DNA of 26,555 nucleotides from Pleurotus djamor (taxonomy: Eukaryota; Basidiomycota; Agaricomycetes; Agaricales; Pleurotaceae). The position numbers and the translations under genes were made by a program. Location of the stretch: positions 1 through 26,555 of the forward strand of contig JAPEVF010000635.1 in NCBI GenBank assembly GCA_029747585.1. Reading direction: 5' to 3'. The notes under the pieces are model-generated. The model made no database searches, was not told the origin of the DNA, and was given only the letters and a program-made list of their open reading frames with translations. Positions 20,847 to 26,555 of the stretch are shown here, in pieces (positions within the stretch are counted from its first letter, which is position 1; the number at the start of each line of letters is the position of its first letter).

Positions 20847-23800
20847 ATGCAAGTGGTGGAAGAAAACTTAGAACGGGCTCGCGAACTCCTTCGAGAATAT
20901 GCCTTACCTGTTTGTGGTAAGGCTACTGAGACGCCGTTGCCACCACTTCGAGCGATTAACCACACTATTCCTTTGATCGACGAGGATAAGGTTTATCATT
21001 GGCGACCGTCCCGATGTCCTGATGCGCTACGCGAGCAGTGGAACGAGAAGTGGAGCGCGTATACCAAGTCCGGACGATGGGAGGTCACAAACGCTGGAAA
21101 CGCTGTGCCGATGTTGTTAATATATAAACCAGGTACCACACAACTGCGAACGGTTTTTGACTTACGTGAACGGAACGCAAACACAATCAAGATGGCGTCA
21201 CCTCTACCACACATCGAAGCAATCTGTCGTCGGGTCGCCCGAAAGAGATATATTACCCTATTGGATGGGTGCGACGCCTACGAACAGATACGAATTATCC
21301 CGGAACACGTTCATCGGACAACGGTCATAACACCTAACGGAACCATCGTCAGTCATGTCCTACAGCAAGGTGATTGTAACGGGCCCGCCACATACCAGGC
21401 TCTGATGAATCACATATTCGCGCCGTATATCGGCGACTTCATGGACTCATATTTGGACGACATGTATATATATTCAGACACGCTCGAGGACCATATCAGA
21501 CATTGTAAGCTCGTGCTTGACGTCCTGAAACGCGAGAAACTGTACATATCTGAGAAAAAGATGAAGTTTCTCGTTAGGGAAGTAAACGTACTTGGTCATA
21601 TCGTTGATGAGAATGGAATTCGCATGGACCCGGCGAAGGTTGATTCAGTCTTGAAGTGGAAGACCCCCACGAACCGCGACTTGCTTCGTGGATTCTTGGG
21701 TGCGGTTGGTTTTCTCGCTGACGACGCTGAAGGGATTCGTATTCCCATGGGCGTATTATCTTCCCTAACCGGCGATACCGTTCCGTTTCGTTGGGAATAC
21801 ACGCACCAGCGTGCGTTCGAGGATGTCAAATCTAAAATTCAGGCCTGGCGTGAGCATCGTAGAAAACCCCTACAGTACGGAAAGGACGCACCTCAAATTT
21901 GGTTGATCACGGATGCGAGCGTGACAGGGATTTCTGGTGTCGTCGCGCAAGGGAATGATTGGAAAACGGCGGAAGTGGCCGCGTTTTATTCGGCTAAGCT
22001 AGATTCTGCGCAGCAGAACTACGCCGTCCACGAGCTTGAGTTATTCGCAGGCGTCGAATCGATGCTTAGGCACCGGGATATCCTACAAGGCGCGAAATTC
22101 AAGTGGTTAACTGATCACAAAGGACTTACTCACATTCTGACCCAACCTAACCTCACTGGTCGTCAAGCCCGTTGGATTGAGAAGATTAGTGAATTCGACT
22201 TCGAGCCTGTATATATTCCAGGCGTCGAGAACGTTTTAAGTGACGCCCTTTCGAGGATTTACTCGAACGATAAGGACGGGACAGTGAGAGCGAGGAGTGA
22301 ATACTCGTACCATGATGTGGTGGAAGGCAAGCATGACCCCACCATGATCTCGTCCATTCCCATGTACGTGGGTACAGAAGCTCTCATGGCTTCGCTTCCC
22401 GTCTCGGCTGTGTCCAATGACCTGCCCGTCGAGGACGTAACCGTTGGTGCAGCGGGCGTGGCGTCCAGGGCCAAGACGAGCGCGGAGTTTGCAAAGCGCA
22501 TAGGGCGTAAAGGTTTTGTTCTCCATGGCCCACGAGAACAAAAGGAGGGCGGGAGTAGAGACGACTCTGCCATTCCTACACCTGCTGCTCAACCTGCTAA
22601 GAAGAAACGAAGGTCGAAGTCAGTACCAGGCAGTTCAAAAATAGATTTGCGAAAGTCCGACAACACCGCGACTCCTAATTTAGACCCTGGAACTTCTCAG
22701 AACGCTGAGAACGCGTCTCACACTGCTCCTTCAGGACCTCCCAATGAGTCCTTCAATCCCCCACCTTTCTCCTTCGCCGATATGGTCCGCGAAAGCGACT
22801 CGGGTATCGACTTGACAAAGGAACTCAAGGGAAAATACTCCGAGGACACGGTTTTCAAGGCTATAATTGACAAACCGAGTGAGTATCGCAACTTCGAGCT
22901 GAAAGACGGCTTGGTTTACCTGAAAATTGGTGACCAGCGTCGATTGTGCATCCCACGCGCTACGTATAAAGGTCGCAGCGTCCGCGAGATTGTCATCGCC
23001 GAAGCACACACGACTTTAGCCCACTTAGGGCATAAGAAGACTTTGGATTACCTTCGAGACCACGTTTGGTGGAAGGAAATGGCTCAGGATACGCAGAAGT
23101 ATTGCGAGTCTTGCATGCGGTGCAAACGTAGTAAGCCTAACAACCAACGGCCTTACGGTCTGCTGAACCCCATGCCCGTTCCCACTAGACCTTGGGAAGC
23201 TATCGGCATGGACTTTGTAGGACCTTTGCCAGAATCCCGCGACCGCAACGCAAGCTACGACTCCATCACGGTTATAATCGACTTACTCTCCGCGATGGTC
23301 CACCTCGTCCCCAGCCGCACCAACTACTCAGCAATTCACGTGGCGGAACTCCTCTTCGACCGCGTTTATCGTTTACATGGCCTACCTATGGTAATTGTCA
23401 GCGACCGTGACGTCTGGTTCACCAGTCGGTTCTGGCAACGCCTCCACGACTTGATAGGCACGGAACTCAAGATGTCGAGCGCGTATCATCCACAAACGGA
23501 CGGCGCAACGGAACGTGCCAACCGCACGATTACTCAGATGCTACGACAATGCATCTCCCCCAGTCAACGCGACTGGGTGACGCGTCTTCCGGCCATCGAA
23601 TTTGCCGTCAACATGGCAAAGTCCGGCTCCACTGGCTACTCCCCCTTCTTCCTCAACTATGGACGACTCCCTAGATCCCTCATCTGGAAACAGCCACCAT
23701 CGAACGAATATCCCGGCGTACGGGAATTTGCCGAACGCGTTCGACTAGCTGTCATCTCAGCACACGATTCAATCCTTGCAGCGCGTGTCAAGCAGACTCG

Positions 23801-24329
23801 GGATGCAAATAACCGACGACGACCCGCACCGTTCGAAGTTGGGGACCTGGTCTATGTTTCTACAGAGAACCTCAAGTTCCCCCAAGGTTTGGCTCGAAAA
23901 CTACTGCCGAAATTCGTCGGACCTTACAAGATCGTCAAACATAAGGGTGGTGACACCTTTGCCATCGAACTACCCGCGCGTCTCGTCCGTAGAGGCATCA
24001 ACAATGCCTTCCACTCCAACCTCCTTCGCATCCACATCCCCAACGACGATCGCCTCTTTCCCAACCGACTCGACGATCCCCTCTTCGAGATTAATGACGA
24101 CGACCTTGAATGGGCAGCAGACGAAATTCTGTCTCATTCAGGGAGAGGCCCTGAGTCCCTGTTCGAACTTCGTTGGCGTTCTGGAGACGTTACTTGGCTG
24201 CCATACCATCAAATCAGCCAACTCCACGCACTACAGTCGTACCTGGATCTGCATGGTGTCCTTGACATTAAGGACCTCCCTTCTGGAAAAGGAACTCCGC
24301 CAGCCGATTTTGAAATCGCTTTGACCTGA
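20847..24329 (+). CDS. Gypsy RT, RNase H, integrase and chromodomain-like tail (pol portion)
   Basis: 1,160 codons from the first ATG; the frame is open upstream to 20768 and probably continues from gag-protease. RT shows TVFDLRERN, LQQGDCNGPATYQALM and the YLDD catalytic box (Tyr202-Asp205). RNase H shows LITDAS (Asp356), HELELFAG and LTDHKGL. A poorly conserved, Ser/Lys/Pro-rich spacer of about 170 residues follows. The integrase has an HHCC finger (AHLGHKKT; CESCMRC, Cys756/Cys759), then Asp789 (GMDFVGPLP), Asp853 (VSDRD) and Glu889 (DGATERANRT), giving exactly D-x35-E. A GPY/F module (KFVGPYKIVKHKGGDTF) and a C-terminal chromodomain-like piece (WAADEILSHSGRG, FELRWRSGDVTWLPYHQI) close the protein. 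Chromodomain tails steer chromoviruses to marked chromatin. The protein stays in the Ty3/gypsy cycle: reverse transcription, then nuclear integration. Confidence 0.95.
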   Translation: MQVVEENLERARELLREYALPVCGKATETPLPPLRAINHTIPLIDEDKVYHWRPSRCPDALREQWNEKWSAYTKSGRWEVTNAGNAVPMLLIYKPGTTQLRTVFDLRERNANTIKMASPLPHIEAICRRVARKRYITLLDGCDAYEQIRIIPEHVHRTTVITPNGTIVSHVLQQGDCNGPATYQALMNHIFAPYIGDFMDSYLDDMYIYSDTLEDHIRHCKLVLDVLKREKLYISEKKMKFLVREVNVLGHIVDENGIRMDPAKVDSVLKWKTPTNRDLLRGFLGAVGFLADDAEGIRIPMGVLSSLTGDTVPFRWEYTHQRAFEDVKSKIQAWREHRRKPLQYGKDAPQIWLITDASVTGISGVVAQGNDWKTAEVAAFYSAKLDSAQQNYAVHELELFAGVESMLRHRDILQGAKFKWLTDHKGLTHILTQPNLTGRQARWIEKISEFDFEPVYIPGVENVLSDALSRIYSNDKDGTVRARSEYSYHDVVEGKHDPTMISSIPMYVGTEALMASLPVSAVSNDLPVEDVTVGAAGVASRAKTSAEFAKRIGRKGFVLHGPREQKEGGSRDDSAIPTPAAQPAKKKRRSKSVPGSSKIDLRKSDNTATPNLDPGTSQNAENASHTAPSGPPNESFNPPPFSFADMVRESDSGIDLTKELKGKYSEDTVFKAIIDKPSEYRNFELKDGLVYLKIGDQRRLCIPRATYKGRSVREIVIAEAHTTLAHLGHKKTLDYLRDHVWWKEMAQDTQKYCESCMRCKRSKPNNQRPYGLLNPMPVPTRPWEAIGMDFVGPLPESRDRNASYDSITVIIDLLSAMVHLVPSRTNYSAIHVAELLFDRVYRLHGLPMVIVSDRDVWFTSRFWQRLHDLIGTELKMSSAYHPQTDGATERANRTITQMLRQCISPSQRDWVTRLPAIEFAVNMAKSGSTGYSPFFLNYGRLPRSLIWKQPPSNEYPGVREFAERVRLAVISAHDSILAARVKQTRDANNRRRPAPFEVGDLVYVSTENLKFPQGLARKLLPKFVGPYKIVKHKGGDTFAIELPARLVRRGINNAFHSNLLRIHIPNDDRLFPNRLDDPLFEINDDDLEWAADEILSHSGRGPESLFELRWRSGDVTWLPYHQISQLHALQSYLDLHGVLDIKDLPSGKGTPPADFEIALT

Positions 24330-24500
24330 CTCAGGGCTGCGAGCGGACCATACGAATATTTATTTATTTTATTCCTATTTTCTTGTTTCTTGTTTTCGTC
24401 TCTCGTTTTCGCCTCGTTTTTCGTACTTATAGTTTATCATTCCCCTTCCGTTCCTTCCCCATTCTTCCCCCCGAAGCTATCCCCATTTTTGCTACCAACC
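24330..24500 (+). promoter_or_regulatory. T/pyrimidine-rich spacer before the third ORF
   Basis: 171 bp that is strongly T- and then C/T-rich, with TATTTATTTTATTCC near 24359 and a TATAG at 24430. Fungal promoters and 3' splice regions are both often pyrimidine-rich. It may therefore drive or splice a separate message for the downstream ORF. No decisive element is visible. Confidence 0.35.
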
Positions 24501-25814
24501 ATGTCCTCTCCTTCTCCCCCTGTTTCTCCCTCTCCCTCTCCCTCTCCTGCCAACATGGACAACAACTCCACCATTCCTACCACTCCCAACTCCCCCAAAA
24601 GTGTCCAAATCGACTTCGACAACCCCAGACCTGTCACCGACGCCGAAATCGACGAATTGTGCAGCAAGAAGACGATCACCCCTGTCGACCCCTCGACCCC
24701 TTCCTCTCTCCCTGATCTCCTTCCGGCTCCTACCACTACCCCCGCCGAAGGCACAAGCATCGTTGATGTCCCCATGTTCAAACGAAACTTGGTCTTACGC
24801 GAAGACGAGAAGATTTTCCGCCGTGCTCACGTTATCGGGCATGTCTTCAATCTAATCCAACCCATCCTCGTCATCACCACTCCTTACCCTGACGACGGCC
24901 CCTATTTCATCTTTAGCGAGGCTGGCGCTCCCATCGCGTATCGGCTCACCATCCCTGTTCTTTGGTCGTTCGTGGACGCCTTCAAGGAAATCGAGGACCA
25001 CAAGTTCCTCTCCCGGCATCTCGAGACCATCACCCACTACAATGGTCTCGCAAATATGATCAACAGGGCCTTGGATCACCCTTATTGCCTCGCGCGCATT
25101 CCCATCCTTCAAGAAGACGGTACGGTTGAGCACGTCGGTGTTCACGGCACTCCCGGCATCAACTATTTCGGGTTGGAAGTTGACCGAAACTTCGAGTATC
25201 CCCGGTTCACCAATCCGGATACGGATAGACGTCGCGTCGACCGAGGACCTCGCCCTGTCCATCACTCCGACCATAGACGTCAAACAAACACACGTCCTAT
25301 GCGTCTAGGTCCGGAACCTGCCCCCATCCGACAACCACCTCCCTCTCGCAACTTGTCCAACTCATCCAACTCCCTGTTGAGACTCTTCGGTACCAACGCC
25401 GCCGCATGCGAGAGCTTTAACCAGCAAGCTGTTACCATCATCGGCTCCGGGCTCCAGCAGATGAACCTCAAGCTTCAGAACCAGGTGAACAACCTTCGCC
25501 GCCGATCTGATCGAGAACGCGCCTCTGCTTTTCGAGCCGGACGCCGAGGTTACCACTACAACAATCAAGGTTATCATAACCACGGTCAAGGCTCTCACAA
25601 CCACGGGAATGGTTATCACAACCATCGCGACCATCGCGACCAAGCTCCTCGTGATCGCGACGTTCACCGCTATGACAACCACCGCGACCATCGTGATGAA
25701 GCTCCTCGTGTTCGCGACTCTCACCGCTACGACAATCATAGCTCTCGCCGTCGCGAAGCGTCTCAAGCACCAGTCGCTGGTCCATCTTCGGATGCCATGG
25801 ACTTGGACCCTTAA
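24501..25814 (+). CDS. Unrecognised third ORF of the gypsy element
   Basis: 437 aa from an ATG in good context (CAACCATGT); the open frame extends upstream only without an ATG. Residues 1-95 are Ser/Pro-rich. Residues about 95-240 look globular (FKRNLVLREDEKIFRRAHVI, IPVLWSFVDAFKEIEDHKFL, GVHGTPGINYFGLEV). A basic linker and a possible helical segment follow (about 305-335). The C-terminus is His/Asn/Arg/Asp-rich, with NHG-type short repeats and two 19-residue repeats (DHRDQAPRDRDVHRYDNHR and a near copy) encoded by 25629-25685 and 25686-25742. There is no signal peptide and no membrane segment, so it is not env-like. The basic repeated tail suggests nucleic-acid binding, which is inference. 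It is on the same strand as pol, 171 bp downstream, inside the LTRs. Confidence 0.8.
   Translation: MSSPSPPVSPSPSPSPANMDNNSTIPTTPNSPKSVQIDFDNPRPVTDAEIDELCSKKTITPVDPSTPSSLPDLLPAPTTTPAEGTSIVDVPMFKRNLVLREDEKIFRRAHVIGHVFNLIQPILVITTPYPDDGPYFIFSEAGAPIAYRLTIPVLWSFVDAFKEIEDHKFLSRHLETITHYNGLANMINRALDHPYCLARIPILQEDGTVEHVGVHGTPGINYFGLEVDRNFEYPRFTNPDTDRRRVDRGPRPVHHSDHRRQTNTRPMRLGPEPAPIRQPPPSRNLSNSSNSLLRLFGTNAAACESFNQQAVTIIGSGLQQMNLKLQNQVNNLRRRSDRERASAFRAGRRGYHYNNQGYHNHGQGSHNHGNGYHNHRDHRDQAPRDRDVHRYDNHRDHRDEAPRVRDSHRYDNHSSRRREASQAPVAGPSSDAMDLDP
25629..25742 (+). repeat. Two 57-bp tandem repeats inside the third ORF
   Basis: The units 25629-25685 and 25686-25742 encode 19 residues each and keep frame. The second differs from the first mainly at QA/EA, RDRDV/RVRDS and the last residue. 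Shorter NHG-type repeats precede them (25549-25625). Confidence 0.85.
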
Positions 25815-25895
25815 AACTCTCAAGCGAGCCTTCGAGCTCTTGTAGGAACCTTCCCCCTAGTGTTTCTGATGTATGCGCACAAGTTCTACTTGTAC

Positions 25896-25902
25896 GGGAG
25901 GG
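25896..25902 (+). other. Polypurine tract candidate
   Basis: GGGAGGG lies four bases before the 3' LTR, the usual place for the plus-strand primer of reverse transcription. It is short compared with many gypsy elements. Confidence 0.55.
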
Positions 25903-25906
25903 CGTA

Positions 25907-26173
25907 TGTAACATACGGGCGCTCTTTACTTACCTTATTTAGTTCTATCCCTCATCCCCTATAGCCATGACAGGCGTACCTATAGATATACCCCAGTTTC
26001 CCCCTAGCTTACTTTGTAGTTATTTGTTCCCTCTGGTATTTATAGTCGAACGTAGCTACTTCGTAAACTAGAGTCCCCAAAATATACGGATTACAACTGT
26101 CTATTGCGGAACGACTCTACTTTCCCCCTTCCCCCTCTTGTCACGTTACCTCCTTTTAGGAGCTAGCGTTACA
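25907..26173 (+). repeat. 3' LTR
   Basis: 267 bp with no difference from the 5' LTR found by eye. It carries the polyadenylation signals by position, though no canonical AATAAA is seen. Confidence 0.97.
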
Positions 26174-26178
26174 GTTTC
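26174..26178. repeat. Gypsy target-site duplication, right (GTTTC)
   Basis: Matches GTTTC at 16496-16500. Confidence 0.93.
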
Positions 26179-26240
26179 CACTTTTCATGTAATCATCTCC
26201 TCGCGGATACCGGGAGTGTCAAGAATTTTGCAAACGGCTG
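26174..26240 (-). repeat. MITE right inverted repeat, outer part
   Basis: The complement of about 16012-16078: GTTTCCACTTTTCATG pairs with the left arm's AAAACTGGAAACG, and the end CAAACGGCTG pairs with CAGCTGTTTG. The adjoining TA at 26241-26242 is the right target duplication. Confidence 0.85.
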
Positions 26241-26280
26241 TAAAAATACCNAAAAATTCTACATGATTCAGTCAAACTCG

Positions 26281-26555
26281 CAAACTGGGAAGGAATCGGT
26301 GTAAGTCGCGTTCTTCCTGCTCCGACAAACTCAGACTCACCGTAAACGACCCATCGCCGGCTCCTCCTGCTCTGCGCATCGGAGGCAGCCCGTTGGATCC
26401 TTTTCCAACGTCCACAACTACGCCAGGGCAATTTCGTGCACTGATGATATCCCAATGATACCTGATCAGACCCAGTATCGCTCCAATCGCTCAGAGCCTG
26501 CCGCCCCGTCCATGCTCTGGGATGCCTTTGTGGACCACGGAACTATTGGCTAGAT
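26281..26555 (-). repeat. 275-bp dispersed repeat, copy B (reaches window end)
   Basis: Partner of 13084-13358. The minus strand reads AILGL...GVVVDVGKGSNGLPPMRRA, and the 56-nt intron-like segment (26340..26285) is kept with the same GTGAGT and CCCAG ends. The repeat probably continues past the window. Another frame has stops nearby, so an intact gene is doubtful. Confidence 0.7.

Larger units (their letters stand above)
16501..26173 (+). mobile_element. Complete Ty3/gypsy (chromovirus-type) LTR retrotransposon, 9,673 bp
   Basis: Two 267-bp LTRs that look identical (16501-16767, 25907-26173) start TGTAAC and end GTTACA, and are flanked by GTTTC duplications. The internal part has a leader with an intron-like segment, gag, protease, RT, RNase H, integrase with D,D(35)E, a GPY/F motif and a chromodomain-like tail. 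An extra ORF and a polypurine tract follow. The domain order RT-RNase H-integrase marks Ty3/gypsy. Coding capacity appears intact except for a one-base excess next to the ambiguous base at 20767. The insertion lies inside the right inverted repeat of a MITE. Confidence 0.97.
16012..26240. mobile_element. Tc1/mariner-type MITE (551 bp), split by a gypsy element
   Basis: Terminal inverted repeats begin CAGCTGTTTGCAAAATTCTT at 16012 and end as their complement at 26240 (CAAGAATTTTGCAAACGGCTG on the plus strand). TA lies on both sides (16010-16011 and 26241-26242), the target signature of the Tc1/mariner superfamily. The right inverted repeat is cut by the LTR element plus its duplicated GTTTC. 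Subtracting these 9,678 bp leaves 551 bp. The interior has only a 92-codon minus-strand frame (16395..16117) with no transposase motif, so the element is non-autonomous. Confidence 0.85.

Noticed and set aside
24390..24500. Upstream extension of the third gypsy ORF giving a hydrophobic, signal-like N-terminus
   Set aside because: It begins at TTG, not ATG, and lies in the T-rich spacer, so the hydrophobicity reflects base composition.
25549..25742. CRISPR-like array
   Set aside because: The repeats are in frame within an ORF, adjacent without spacers, and the organism is a fungus.
24501..25814. Calling the third ORF an envelope protein
   Set aside because: Only the position fits; there is no signal peptide, transmembrane segment or cysteine pattern.

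Overview
The window looks like a piece of a mushroom-forming basidiomycete (Agaricomycotina) genome. The genes are broken by many very short introns (most 46-66 nt) with GT...AG ends and CTAAC/CTRAY branch sites, and the gene set (ZNF511-type zinc finger, KHDC4-type KH protein, UBA/UBX Cdc48 adaptor, F-box protein, DUF2427/Ytp1 membrane protein, chromovirus-type Ty3/gypsy element) fits that group. No tRNA, rRNA or CRISPR was seen. Exon models below were built by hand from reading frame, splice consensus and family conservation; there is no transcript evidence.

Left part (1-7357): a C2H2 protein on the minus strand, cut by the window edge, shares a roughly 100-bp divergent promoter with a plus-strand KH splicing-type protein. 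After about 1 kb without a convincing gene comes a nine-exon UBA-C2H2-UBX protein (plus), which converges on a four-exon F-box protein (minus). A 1.66-kb gene-poor stretch with diverged direct repeats follows.

Middle part (9016-15668): a 14-exon DUF2427/Ytp1 multi-pass membrane protein with a 7-nt microexon converges on a minus-strand gene with a degenerate RNase III-like domain. That gene is divergent from a plus-strand gene whose RNase III-like domain keeps all four catalytic acidic residues at the right spacing. The two RNase III-like genes sit head to head around a 275-bp sequence that recurs at the right end of the window.

Right part (16012-26242): a nested transposon. A 551-bp MITE with about 105-bp terminal inverted repeats and a TA target duplication (Tc1/mariner style) has been split, inside its right inverted repeat, by a complete 9,673-bp Ty3/gypsy element. 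The gypsy element has apparently identical 267-bp LTRs (TGTAAC...GTTACA) and a GTTTC target duplication, so it is very young. It encodes one long Gag-protease-RT-RNase H-integrase-chromodomain reading frame, interrupted only by a one-base excess at an ambiguous base (20767). Downstream, in the position where some retroelements carry env, it has an extra 437-codon ORF that I do not recognise. A 41-nt intron-like segment lies directly before the gag start codon.
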